A stretch of 64,000 nt of DNA from the NCBI GenBank assembly GCA_020796225.1, contig CM036753.1, forward strand, positions 71,859,865-71,923,864. Reading direction: 5' to 3'. This stretch comes from Arion vulgaris. Lineage: Eukaryota; Mollusca; Gastropoda; Stylommatophora; Arionidae. Position numbers and translations under genes: made by a program. Below are positions 22,364-34,805 of this stretch, in pieces (position 1 is the first letter of the stretch; every line of letters starts with the position of its first letter). The notes under the pieces are model-generated. The model worked only from the letters and a program-made list of their open reading frames with translations, did not search any database and had not been told where the DNA came from.

Positions 22364-22815
22364 TCTTCTTCTTCTTCTCTCGTTCGCCCGCTGTTAATTA
22401 AGGCGGAAAGTCATGACGCCTAGTATTGCGCTTCTGACTGATTTTTGCGTGGACCTATATTACCCTTTTACAGGGTTTCCTCAACCATATGGACAGCCTC
22501 GCCGACTTCAGAAGTACTTGAAGTGTAGATCCTTCAAGTGTGATCGTTGCAGGAGACCTGTTGTCCTTGTAACTCTTTTTCGGACAGAGTTAGTGAAGGC
22601 AGAACGGATGCCTTCTCTATCGGCTTTCCTGCCTTCGGTGAGGTCGTTCCGTACGCATCGTAAGATAAACACTCTTTAATGATCTTTCTGTGTCGTAAAT
22701 TTGGGCTTGGATCTACGCCAAAGAGCATTAGCCTACTTTGCACTGACTGGGTGAGGTCGCCACGGTTTAGGCAGAGCCAACTATAAACTACTGGGCCTTC
22801 GGGCTCAGGTAAGCA
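22364..22815 (-). repeat. Repeat H, about 450 bp, (GAA)n-tailed
   Basis: It begins on the plus strand with (TTC)n and then TCGTTCGCCCGCTGTTAATT, so the sense strand is minus with a 3' (GAA)n tail. A second, truncated copy at 34806-34905 shares GCGCTTCTGACTGATTTTTG with mismatches. Class unknown; the tail matches SINE-A and SINE-B. Its insertion interrupts the LINE ending at 22362. Confidence 0.55.
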
Positions 22816-22894
22816 TTATGGGAAATCAGACCCCAACTACACCACGTGACCTCGCATTCCAGTATTGGTGTATATAGACGAATTCATTTCGACC

Positions 22895-23312
22895 CTTCTA
22901 AGGCTAGTCACAGGAACTGTCACCTTTCTTGTATTCATTTTTGTGCCAGGGCATGCAGGTGTAAGGGGAATGAACGTGCGGATAGGCTTGCAGGTATGGC
23001 TGCTGTCCAAAGCGGGCGAACAATGGACCAGGCTGATATTATCAATTCCTTAAGGGAGAGAGGGCGTGTACATGATTCACGTAATAGCGGCGAATCCACA
23101 ACACTAACCAGACTGCAAGAACTCAAAGTTAAGTGTGGTGTAGCTCGACAAGATCGCTATGCTGGCAGACAAGGGAGAATTGTAAACCAACAAAGAACCG
23201 GTTTCGTTAGTCGCCACTCGCTGATGGACATACTGAGGAGAGATCGGAGCACTTATGGACTAATTTGTTCGACGTGCAGTGATGGTGATCCGACGACTAA
23301 ACTAAACTAAAC
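22895..23312 (+). mobile_element. LINE group R: RNase H end and C-terminus
   Basis: Two overlapping frames carry FIFVPGHAGVRG, then NERADRLAGMAAV after a one-base frame break near 22965, then MDQADIINSLRERGR, ARQDRYAGRQGRIVNQQ and a final CSTCSDGDPTT tail with a stop. This is the best preserved example of one C-terminal variant, and it diagnoses the fragment at 10305. It is 5'-truncated before the first RNase H aspartates. Confidence 0.75.
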
Positions 23313-23314
23313 TT

Positions 23315-23770
23315 GTATTCATTGCTCTTTTGCGATTATTTTTCGCCGTATATTTAGGCTTTTTGATCTTCGCCAATGAGTATGTCTACAATATGCGTTC
23401 TTTCTGACTATATGAGATCCTTCCGGATTAGAAGCATTCTCAGTCATTGGAGACGCATGTGCTTTGTTAAAGAAAAGATCATATGTTGGCGGTATGCTTA
23501 GCCTTTATGTGATCTGAGCAGTGGTGTTTGGACGTCATCTGTGTAGAATGATCGGCATCCGAAAAGTATTGCTCTTAGCCAATGTTTGGGTTTGTACCAG
23601 TCAAGACTTTGCATTATCGGCCATAATTTTATATCCACGGTGAGTTTGTTCCTGAGTAGAAGTATTCTCAGCCGTTACGGAGCGCGTGTCGCTTCTTGAC
23701 AATTTGCAAGGGTTTTACTCTGCATTTTCCCTGTCTCCGGGAAACACTGTTCTGGGGCTGCGCACAAATA
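23315..23770. other. Unassigned stretch
   Basis: Two short related motifs (AGAAGCATTCTCAG at about 23430 and AGAAGTATTCTCAG at about 23657) hint at an old repeat. Nothing else was recognised. Confidence 0.35.
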
Positions 23771-23784
23771 TTCTAGAGGGTCGT

Positions 23785-24365
23785 TTCAATTGGCGCTAGC
23801 AACGCAACTGAAATTTTGCGCTCGCCAACATCACCCACCTAAGTTTTTCCGGGGATGTTAGTTGTTATTGCAACAGTACCCTGCCCGGTTGAGAGCCGCG
23901 GTAGCGTAGTTGTTAGTGAACTCGCTTCTCAAGGCTGGTGGCCCGGGTTCAGCTCCCATAGTGGGCGTGGAATTTTCCCGGACCGCGACGGCTCTCAGGT
24001 CGACCCAGCCTCAACTGGGTACCAGACACGCTCTGGGAAGTAAAGGCGGCCGGTGTGATGCTGACCACATCACCCAGCGCGTGCCGACGGTCAATGAAAA
24101 ATACAGGCCTAACACTGTATTGCCCTATATACCCCAAGGTATCAAAGGGTTCCTTTACTTTTCTTTTTTTTTTACCCTGCCCGGTTGTCCCAGAGGGCAG
24201 ATTCGTTAGGCACTAAAACACAACTTTAGGATTTGCGCTTGTCCAACCGTACCCACCTCAGTTCTTCCGGGGATGTTAGTTGTTATTGCAATAGTACCCT
24301 GCCCGACTGTCCTAGGGAGGGCAGTTTCGTTAGGCACTAAACGCAACTTTAGGATTTGCGCTCGG
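23785..24365. repeat. About 120-bp tandem repeat, roughly 2.5 copies, split by SINE-C
   Basis: The unit carries TTCGTTAGGCACTAAA, CTTTAGGATTTGCGCT, TTCCGGGGATGTTAGTTG and a TACCCTGCCCG block. Units are visible at about 23785-23891, 24188-24302 and 24303-24365. A SINE-C sits inside the first junction. Confidence 0.75.
23892..24172 (+). repeat. SINE-C, 281 bp, perfect 15-bp target-site duplication
   Basis: This is a full-length, best preserved family C copy flanked by TACCCTGCCCGGTTG at 23877-23891 and 24173-24187. The head is tRNA-like, with box A in GCGGTAGCGTAGTTGTTAG and box B GGGTTCAGCTCCC at about 23945-23957. The body contains CAGCCTCAACTGGGTACCAG and CACATCACCCAGCGCGTGCC. It ends CTTTACTTTTC and a T-run. 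RNA polymerase III transcription from the head is expected by analogy with tRNA SINEs. Confidence 0.9.
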
Positions 24366-25225
24366 CCAACTTTCACCATTAGATTTCTCTGCGTTTAGCC
24401 TCATGTACGGAGTTTGCCGCAACCTTACCATGTATCGTCACGATGCGTTATCGTGTTTTTACGAGACACTTGCCGAGACCTTTGAGTTGCAATGGACTCA
24501 AGCCTCTGCTGGGCTTTCCAGTTTTCAATGCTCATCTGGATGGTCCGCTCACTTCTACGTTTGCCGCGCCTTCCCGTCGCTTTATCCCCAGCGCCTTGCG
24601 TATCTGTCCCGTCTTTGGGCTCGCTTGTGTATTGTCCGTATGCTTGTTCGTTCCTCTTCGGTGCCTGCCCCACCGTGTTTATCAGGTTTCACACAGTGCT
24701 CACATGTACCGTTCCTCGAGACTGCCATGACACGCAGCTCGACTCGGGCGCATGAGTTTCGCCCTTGTGGGCCCACGTCTCTGCTTTGAATACACTTCTC
24801 ATCCCTTCATGTACATTTTCGTGCTTATGGACTCTTGCTCCGTAGGTGGCAATTTTGGTGCGGTCATTTGCTCCAAGGGAGTTAGCATTCGTTCGCTGAC
24901 GACTCGTACACTGCTGTTTTCTTACGTTTCTGCAAAATTCGAGCAATTTTCTTATCGGACATCGGCCAGGAGATGCGTGTATTTTGTTCAGAGATTTTTG
25001 GCCCTACATTGCTTTTCCGATCTTGCACTACTACCACTACCCGTAGCTCTCCCTCGATCCCTTCCCTCTTAGCCAGACCGGAACCAATGTCTGTTTCCAG
25101 GGTCACCACGAGGAGGTGGGGCAGGATCTTGATTAGTGCCAGCTCACTAATCCTGGTGCAGCGTTGTCCCTATGCGCCTTTGGCTCCACATTAAAATTTG
25201 ATTTCTTTAGACTCCCACACATGGG
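24366..25225. other. Unassigned GC-richer stretch
   Basis: Overlapping frames in all directions reflect high GC rather than a gene; none shows a domain. The block at 24494-24525 is shared with 13040-13071. Confidence 0.35.
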
Positions 25226-25228
25226 GTC

Positions 25229-25262
<34 letters not shown>

Positions 25263-25484
25263 GAGAGACTCCACACATTAGGGATTGCGATGAAAAGTCT
25301 TCTTTCCTGCTTTATTCTTATTCTGACATCTTCATACTTACTCACCGAAGTACAATGAGGGTGGCCCTCTCTCACAATAAAAGTTGTAATAGAGAGAGAG
25401 AGGAGTTAGGAATAGTGTCGTCGAGTTGATAAGAGAGAGAAAAGAGAGAGAGAGAAAGAGAGAGAGAGAAAGAGAGAGAGAGAA

Positions 25485-25523
<39 letters not shown>

Positions 25524-25575
25524 CTCCTTACTCACCGAAGTACAATGATGATGGCCCTCTCCCACACATGGGGTC

Positions 25576-25619
<44 letters not shown>

Positions 25620-25700
25620 AGAGAGACTCCTTACTCACCGAAGTACAATGATGGTGGCCCCCTCTATCAATAAAAAAAAGTTGTTAATAACTGAGAGAGG
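25225..25700. repeat. (GA)n cluster with an interspersed unique unit
   Basis: GA/GAAA runs at about 25229-25270, 25392-25410, 25436-25531 and 25577-25626 alternate with a repeated unit: ACTCACCGAAGTACAATGA (three times), and GGCCCTCT with CACACATGGGGTC (twice). The compound array is thus a longer-period tandem repeat whose internal GA tracts expanded independently. Confidence 0.85.
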
Positions 25701-26017
25701 GGCGGTTAGGGTTATATTATCCGTCTGTCTGTCTGCATGTTTGTCTATCTATCTATCCTCCTCAATGTATTTGTTAGTGTGCAGAGAGCGGAACGGTAAA
25801 GTTAAGGACGTGATGTGGCAATATAGTGACTAACAGATGGCGCTGGAATAGGTAGGTGGAAGAAGTTTTGTCTCCTTGTTCGGACTCCATACTGTAAAAC
25901 AGTTATTATGATATCTCTAAAAACATATAACTACATACTGTATTCTCTCTTTTCTATTGACATTAGCAACCATACATTTTTTTACATACATATAAAAATG
26001 TGATAGCAAAATCATGT

Positions 26018-26019
<2 letters not shown>

Positions 26020-26074
<55 letters not shown>
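26020..26074. repeat. (TA)n microsatellite
   Basis: An uninterrupted TA run of about 55 bp. Confidence 0.95.
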
Positions 26075-26077
<3 letters not shown>

Positions 26078-26172
26078 TATTTACAGACGTTCATAACGCA
26101 CACAAAATCCCTGCTTAATCCAGGGATTCATATTTTACTCTTTTTACTGTATTAACTAACATACCACCCTCT

Positions 26173-26195
26173 CCCCTCCCCACCCCCAAAACCCC
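26173..26195 (-). promoter_or_regulatory. Possible G-quadruplex motif
   Basis: The plus strand is CCCCTCCCCACCCCCAAAACCCC-like, so the minus strand has four runs of at least four G with loops of 1-4 bases, fitting the G4 pattern. It lies about 0.8 kb upstream of the GC-rich block that may be the p66 promoter. No function is shown. Confidence 0.4.
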
Positions 26196-26696
26196 AAGTA
26201 GGCCGGATTAAAATTATGCGAACTAGTTTGTGTGCATGCCAAGTTGCTGTTTTGATTTCCAGCTGTAATAACAATTCGATTTATAGTATTTATTATCTTC
26301 TGTATTTATTTTGTTGCTAATAAATCTTTAAAGAAAACATGTGTAGCAAATCGTTTCTATCGCTGTAATAATTGTACAGAGTAGTTATTAAAATGCTTTT
26401 TTGAATGTAGACCATTAAACATATTTTGCATACGTAAGAATATACGATTCTTATGTATAAGTTGTAGGGAATATGACTTCGAGGTGTAATGGGATTTTTC
26501 TTCCGCTGCTACTAATGCAAGAGAGAGAAACACTTACAGATAATTTACATACATATATCTGCTTCACTTTTGCACGGATCTGACCATACATGATAGATAT
26601 CAGTATAGTAAATGTTTTCATTACTTTTTAAAAAATCAAAGCTGCAGTGACATGATTTAAAAAGGAGGAGAAGGGAAATTATTTTTCCAGACTTAC

Positions 26697-26725
26697 ATGT
26701 CGCATCTGGCCACTTCTGTCGCCAT
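26697..26725 (-). CDS. Candidate first exon of a divergent minus-strand gene
   Basis: On the minus strand an ATG in the context AACATGGCG opens a 29-base frame (MATEVARCD plus two bases), followed directly by a consensus donor AT|GTAAGT. A second, upstream ATG at 26751 in another frame reaches the same donor (MTSIIDLTTWRQKWPDAT). Good start context, a strong donor and a position about 0.3 kb from the GC-rich p66 upstream block would fit a bidirectional promoter. No downstream exon was recognised to the left, so this remains weak. Confidence 0.25.
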
Positions 26726-26989
26726 GTTGTTAAATCGATAATGGAGGTCAACTATTGATGCTCACTCGTTTTGACGTTTTAAAATTTGTTAGTAAATTCT
26801 TTCTGTCTTTCTTTTTTTTGTGTGTGAACATTTTTGGTTTATTAAATTAATCATCTTGACTCATTAAAAGTTTAGAAGATATACAAAGTGCAATAAGATA
26901 TTTCAATTTGTAGTAGGATTTCCAGTATAAATTTAAGTTTATTTAGAGTTAAGTGTACTTAGCGTACCCCACCACACCACCCCAGTTGC

Positions 26990-27080
26990 ATTTAGTTGCA
27001 ACTATCAAAGCAGCGAAGCTCGAAACAATTCACGCGGCGTCGAAGAATCGCGCTGTGCGAAAACGAGTCAACACACATAA
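26990..27080 (+). promoter_or_regulatory. Possible p66 promoter / 5' UTR block
   Basis: This short stretch is much richer in CpG than its AT-rich surroundings (CGAAGCTCG, CACGCGGCGTCG, ATCGCGCTG). It ends near a weak donor-like GGTAATTAG. With an acceptor-like site just upstream of the p66 start codon (TTTATAAAG at about 27780), a noncoding first exon here is plausible. Inferred from composition only. Confidence 0.3.
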
Positions 27081-27794
27081 CTTTTTCGGTAATTAGTTTA
27101 ATCCTGACAATTAACTTGCATGCACAATCACAATTAGCTATTTTATAATTCTTGAATCGGCTGCTCGCAGCTCTGTTATCATTCCGCTTTCTATTTTATG
27201 ACCAAGCAAGTGATTGTGACTGACTTCATTTTTACACCCACTAACACCACAGCAGTCCAGTGAGTTTTAGTGAGACACTAGTGTCTACATACACTACTGA
27301 CTACAGTGACTGACCAACTTGCAAGCAAGAGTTCAACCAATTATTTGTGACTTTTCACAGGAAAAAAATGCATTTTAATTTGATTTTTTTTCTATTATTA
27401 TTGAGTAAATTTCTGATTTACTACTTACTACACTCATATTATATTTGGTATAATATATATTATATTTGATATAATATATATTATCTTAATCATTAACAAT
27501 ACTAGTAAAATACATTATTTCATTATTTTATTTTTATATACTATACAACTTACTATACTACTATTGTATTGCTAACTAATAACTTATTTTGCTGGTAAAT
27601 AAACAAATCTACAACCTCAAAATAAAAAACTTTCTAAAGCAAATTATTCTATTCATATATAGTATAGAATATGATATGTAATAAGAAAGTAAATAAAATA
27701 TGAAATTTTGTGAAAATGTTGAATTCAGTATTATTTGTGTAATGAACAGTATATATTAAATTTCTTCTATGCTTTATAAAGTTCAAGAGTCGAC

Positions 27795-27880
27795 ATGTCA
27801 AATTCAGAAGACTTGGAAAAGAAACGTTCTATGAAGGTATTAGATCTAGGGAATGGAGATAAAGATCATGGTAGTAAAAG
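27795..27880 (+). CDS. GATAD2: GATAD2/p66 transcriptional repressor, coding exon 1
   Basis: ATG opens MSNSEDLEKKRSMKVLDLG, 28 codons plus two bases (AG), then donor AG|GTAGGT. The AG joins with A at 29570 to make Arg29, which gives the KR-L pattern seen early in p66 proteins. The start was chosen because it is the only in-frame ATG after the nearest upstream acceptor-like site and the downstream exon has no better start. A charged, disordered N-terminus is usual for this family. Intron 1 (27881-29569) contains a LINE chimera. Confidence 0.7.
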
Positions 27881-28159
27881 GTAGGTTGCTGATGCTGCTA
27901 TCATTAGATAATATAATGGAGTTTTTTTCCATGTCAGCAATTTCTGATTGTGCTCTGTCATTGTGTTTGTTATCTGTGAATTGAAAGAAAAATATGCCTA
28001 AGATTGCAATCTTAAAATTATATTATTGTATGTCCCAACTTATTTCTAAACTTTTTAGTGGACTGCCTCAGTTCACTTTAATTTTTCATGTTGTTTATTG
28101 TGCCACTGTTTATGGAATAAATTTAGGCTATAAATTTAAAAAATCAGTCTCCTTGGGCA

Positions 28160-29275
28160 AGTAGATTTGCGGTGTTCAAAAAGAAATAAGAAACATTAGG
28201 CAAACTGGTGATTGAACAAACTGATTTCAGACAGTGTAGATCAACTGAAGATCAGATCACACTAACTGCTCCAGATGTAAAAAAATGTCTTGTAAGTGAA
28301 AAAAGAAACTGCAGTTGTGTGAACTAATATGGAAAAATCCTTTGACTGTATATGAAAAGACTTTTCTGCTCATTTAGTTGTAGCACAGCAAAGTAAACAG
28401 ACACATGTTCTCATTAAAACACTACATGTGCTACTGAAAAGCTTCAGTCAGACTCCAGATGCTATACGGCACAAACAACCTTTTCAAGGATGGAGTGCTA
28501 CAGGATGAAGTACTATCCCCAACTTTATTCCTTATATACATGAATGAACCAAATTCTCCCCCAAAAAGTAAAAGTTGCAATGTATGCTGCTTACATAGCA
28601 GTATAGATTTATAAATAGAGAACACAGTAACAACAAAATTCTGGTTTAAGTCAGCTGTGGACAATCTGAGAGCATGCACTGATGAGTAGACCATGTCTAC
28701 TCTCACTCTCTGTCAAAGGACAAACTCTGTCAATAGATAAAACTCCTCCATACTTTGGAGCCACCTTTGACCCAAGACTTGCATGAGAGAAAAGTACATC
28801 ACCAAGTGCAAAAAGAGGAATAACAAGAACAATACTTCTGTAAAAACTTGTAGGAACAAACTGGAGAGCAGATTAAAAAATTGCACAAGGAATATTACAA
28901 GCTATATATAATCAGCATTGGAATATAGTACAGCAGCATGGGGTACAGCTGGTATAACCTTTGATCGCCACTTGATATGGAAGCCACAATTAGATAAAAG
29001 CAGACTCAAAGAAAGACAGAATGGCAATCATGAAAACAACTTGAAGGGTCAACTTGGGGAGCAGATGAGTGCTGAAAAGATATACTGGCAGAGTAAGTTA
29101 CATTTTAGAAGGAATTGATACAAAACCAAGCAATGAGAGTCATATGGGACGTGATGTCAGCATCCATCACAATGATAGAAAAATTGACATACCTTTAGCC
29201 AATGGAAGATAGGAGAGACAGCAAGACTGAGAAACACTGAATAATTCAGAAGCCTGACAGATCATCCAATGTCGT
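28160..29275 (+). mobile_element. LINE group J reverse-transcriptase remnant (chimeric) in p66 intron 1
   Basis: Broken frames show RT landmarks in order: TDFRQCRSTEDQITL (GFRxGRSTxDQ), GVLQDEVLSPTLFLIYMNE (GxxQGxxLSPxLF), a FGATFDPRL segment, and SALEYSTAAWGTA. From about 28948 a second GITFDRHLIWKPQLDK begins. This repeats a landmark that should come before LEYSTAAW, so two copies are joined. The piece ending NGNHENN matches the start of the fragment at 42905. All copies are dead. Confidence 0.65.
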
Positions 29276-29531
29276 CTTCCACCATTTACTTCTTTACAGA
29301 AGTGTTGGAGGGGAAATGTAGTGATCTTGTGTGTGTTTGTTCTAAAGCACTTTGTAAGCTGTTATACATTTTCTTAAGACTGTTCTTGATGCTGTTGCTC
29401 CATCTTTTGCGTGGTCTTGCTCTGTACTCGTTATACTTTTTCAGTGTGTCTCTGTGGTAGACAATACCAGGTGTATTGCATGTGTTTAATTAGACTAGCA
29501 ATCATTCTGTAATAATTGTTTCCCTGTTTAA

Positions 29532-31386
<1,855 letters not shown>

Positions 31387-31626
31387 ATGGCAAATAATTA
31401 AAGAATACTGAACTGATACTGCATAACTTTGCAAATGGGTTGTTTTAAAAACTTGTACAAAATAAGGCTCACATTGTCCTCTCTTCCACAACTTTTTGTG
31501 GTATGGTAATTTGTTCCATGTTCATGTATATTATTAGAATATAGAGACTAAACAGAAGACTCATGTTCACACAATTATCTTTCAAGTTCTATTAGACCAT
31601 AATATGTCAGATCATGTGCATATTTA

Positions 31627-31632
31627 AATAAA
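31627..31632 (+). terminator. AATAAA polyadenylation signal of p66
   Basis: A canonical hexamer 241 bp after the p66 stop. The 60-bp satellite begins about 20-30 bp later, where cleavage would be expected. Confidence 0.55.
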
Positions 31633-31649
31633 CATTTATTTATATTTGA

Positions 31650-32795
31650 CTGCGATGTGTTTCCTTCATGTTAACTCATTCATTGACTGGGACGCAGTGG
31701 TATTCAACTCTGCAATGTGTTTCTTTCATGTTAACTCATTCATTGATTAGGACGCAGCGACTAACAAACTGCATGTTCCTACAATTAACTCATTCTTACT
31801 TAGACCATAATATGTCAATCAAAGTGCATATTTAAATCATTTTATCTATATATTTGAACTGCATGTGTTTCCTTCATGTTAACTCATTCATTGACTGGGA
31901 CACAGTGGTATTCAACTCTGCAATGTGTTTCTTTCATGTTAACTCATTCATTGATTAGGACGCAGCGGTATTCAACTCTGCAATGTGTTTCCTTCATGTT
32001 AACTCATTCATTGACTGAGACACAGTGGTATTCAACTCTGCAATGAGTTTCCTTCATGTTAACTCATTCATTGACTGGGACACAGTGGTATTCAACTCTG
32101 CAATGTGTTTCCTTCATGTTAACTCATTCATTGACTAGGACGCAGTGGTATTCTTCTTTGCGTTTGTTCTTTATGACCAATTTTAATCACTCTTTGTGAT
32201 ACGTTTGATCTTTGCCAAGAACGTGTATACGTTGCACATTGGTTTGGTAGGCCCCTAGATGCATAGACTTCTACACTCTTAGGACACATGCATCCGATTT
32301 CAGCCAAACCTCCTTAGTCGCCTCTACGACATGCATGGCAGGTAACAGTGGTTCTATTCTTTACACCCCAAATTTGGGCCCGGCAACCACTCGGCGGCAG
32401 TGGTATTCAACCATCTTGACCCGACTGGCGCAGTGGTATTCAACTCTGCATGTGTTTCCTCATGTTAACTCATTCATTGACTGAGACGCAGTGGTATTCA
32501 ACTCTGCAATGTGTTTCCTTCATGTTAACTCATTCATTGACTGAGACGCAGTGGTATTCAACTCTGCAATGTGTTTCCTTCATGTTAACTCATTCATTGA
32601 CTGAGACAGTGGTATTCAACTCTGCAATGTGTTTCCTTCATGTTAACTCATTCATTGACTGAGACACAGTGGTATTCAACTCTGCAATGTGTTTCCTTCA
32701 TGTTAACTCATTCATTGACTGAGATACAGTGGTATTCAACTCTGCAATGCGTTTCCTTCATGTTAACTCATTCATTGACTAGGATGCAGTGGTTT
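31650..32795. repeat. 60-bp tandem array downstream of p66
   Basis: The unit contains CAATGTGTTTCCTTCATGTT, AACTCATTCATTGACTG and ACACAGTGGTATTCAACTCTG; about 15 copies, many 95% or more alike, with an exact 60-bp period at 31921-32150. Because 60 is a multiple of three, a 70-codon frame runs through it. This is a shadow, not a gene. The stretch 31760-31865 carries a second copy of the p66 3' end (GACCATAATATGTCA, GTGCATATTTAAAT). The array is interrupted by SINE-B at 32154-32396. Confidence 0.9.
32154..32396 (-). repeat. SINE-B inserted in the 60-bp satellite
   Basis: A 243-bp minus-orientation family B copy flanked by GCAGTGGTATTC at 32142-32153 and 32397-32408. The same string is part of the satellite unit, which is what a target duplication inside an array would look like. 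Confidence 0.85.
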
Positions 32796-32877
32796 TCATC
32801 AGCGTTTTAAAATTTCAATAAAAAGCCATACTTCAACACTTTTACGTAAAACTTTATTATAATTCCTTATTTAACTG

Positions 32878-33165
32878 TGCTATCAAGGTTCTGTAGCTTA
32901 AGTGGTAGTGAGCTAGATCACAACCCAAGTGTACCTGGTTCAAACTCTACTGGGGGGCAAGTTTGGAAGCAAATTTGTTTTCGTGGGATTTTTTTACAAA
33001 ATGGTAAAAATAGACCTCACCGTTCAGAAAGCAATGGCAAACTACTGAACATATATGTGGTGCCTACAAAATCAACGACTTGTTTACTGTGGTTGATGAC
33101 TACGTTCTGTAAAGGATGTGCCACGATTTTCAATTTCATCAAGGTAATAGATGATTAAGGATGGG
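32878..33165 (+). repeat. SINE-F (tRNA-derived), single copy
   Basis: The head is TAGCTTAAGTGGTAGTGAGC (box A) and, 32 bp on, CTGGTTCAAACTCTA (box B), spacing typical of a tRNA. The roughly 200-bp body matches nothing else in the window. It has a coding-like 93-codon frame without a domain. Confidence 0.55.
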
Positions 33166-33504
33166 TTATGTTGTGCATTGGGTTACCTTATTGTGTATAG
33201 AAGTAATTAGTGCTATAAGAGCGTATTGATGATTTAGTGTATTCTTCCAGTACACTGTCAACAGCAGGCAGTGTTGGTGGGTAATAGAATGATGATGATT
33301 TACTTGTTAAATATAAATAATTATATTACTCTGAAACTGCAAGCAAATAGTTTAAATAATTGACTTCCTCAAATCCAACAAACTCAGAACTATGCATCCT
33401 TATCCACTATCGGACAAGATTTGTGAACTAAAACAAATCTGATTTGTTTCATGTGCTGTATAATTAATAGTTGCAAATATTTGTTATAACAAAGTATGAA
33501 CCAT

Positions 33505-33770
33505 CATCTTGCCGGGCCCGAATGGGCGTAAAGAATAGTACCACTCGACCTACAAGGCATGTCATAAGAGGTGGCTGAAGTAGGGGCCTAGAGAAGCTAC
33601 CCTAGTAAATAAAAGCGTCACAGAAATCGGATGTGCTGGCCTACTTGTAGACGCATAACTGGAACAGCGTACATTCACTCCTAGGCTCAGATCACATACA
33701 AATCACAAAGAGTGGTTTAACAAGTGGTCGTTCGGTATGAAGCATTCAAAGAAGAAAGAAAGCCATCATC
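33505..33770 (+). repeat. SINE-A copy
   Basis: Plus orientation: GCCGGGCCCGAATGGGCG, AAAGAATAGTACCACT, AAGGCATGTCATAAGAGG, CTACCCTAGTAAATAAAA, CAAATCACAAAGAGTGG, TTCAAAGAAG. Near full length. Confidence 0.85.
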
Positions 33771-34145
33771 TAGAAGCAGGGCGTAAAATATAACATGGCA
33801 TATTGTCCACATACCCAAATAGAAGACTTGTGACAACATAGTCATATTCAGTCAGAAAGTTACATTTTTGTATTTGTTAACTTGGTCAGCCAAAGATAAA
33901 TAATTTCAGATACGATGATGCATATTAGAGTTTTTAAAAAAACGAAGACATACACCTACAGAAATGCATCAAGGAACAATAATAGATAACACTATGACGT
34001 CACAACTATCAGCTACAGCTGGGGAAGAGCAGAGCAGAGTCCCCTGTCTTGAAAGGATTCAACAAAGAACTATGACGTTACGATCTTGACCTAGACAATG
34101 GACTTTGCCCCAGCTATGAATGTGAAAATCTAGCATACATAAATG
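33771..34145. other. Unassigned stretch
   Basis: No gene was recognised. Two related lines around CACTATGACGTCAC and ACTATGACGTTAC (33990-34085) suggest a small local duplication. Confidence 0.35.
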
Positions 34146-34149
34146 TTAT

Positions 34150-34425
34150 TGGTTACTAAACTGACGTCATTGCAATTCAGGCAGACCCATAGGTGCTCAG
34201 TCTCCCCTAACAGATATCGAAGAGGATGCATACTGATGGTTCCTGTGGCTCGCTGATTAAACACTCTCACTCTGCCTCTCAGGCATCCAGTTCGACTTGT
34301 AGGACGGGTAACTCCAAACTGCCTAAATCGCTTGATGATTCAACATCGATTTTAGTGTCCTCATCCAACAGACAGTTTCGAAGAGACCGAAGAATATCCC
34401 CCTTATCCATCTTCAAATGAATATT
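34150..34425 (-). mobile_element. LINE group R C-terminal fragment
   Basis: Minus strand: MDKGDILRSLRNCLLDEDTK matches MDQADIINSLRE of the 22895 copy. Further on come HPLRYLL and EHLWVCLNCNDVS, the Cys-bearing terminus. It is broken by stops. The same sub-variant recurs at 44320 and 50330. Confidence 0.6.
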
Positions 34426-34805
34426 AGAATAGAATGTGTATTTGTTTAAATTTACAACTTCAGAACAACGCAAACAATATTCATTACTCTTATTGATTGA
34501 TAAATGTATATATGTTTTTTAAAACTAATCAATTATTTAAATGATGTGTGATTAGTTTACACCAGTGTCTCCTAAACTTTTTCAGGTTATCTTCCCCTTG
34601 GATCCACAGCACCAAAACACTTGTGACCTCCCCCTCATGGCCAAAAAAATTTGCAAATGAAATAACACCAAAACAAATCCATAAAGTAACACTTATCACC
34701 GAGTTCAGTTTTACTGAGTATAATGTCAATGAGATTCTATCCATTAGTAGTGCTTCAGCAAGAGCCTTTGATGTAACATGCAGTAACTTTACTGTTCAGT
34801 ATGTT

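Noticed and set aside
24403..25195. Cluster of overlapping 60-130 codon frames as possible genes
   Set aside because: Frames occur in nearly all six readings at once, which reflects high GC and few stop codons; no domain or splice pattern supports any of them.
32450..32662. A 70-codon frame with a perfect 20-residue repeat
   Set aside because: It is a by-product of a 60-bp satellite whose period is a multiple of three; the repeat continues outside the frame, with no start or gene context.
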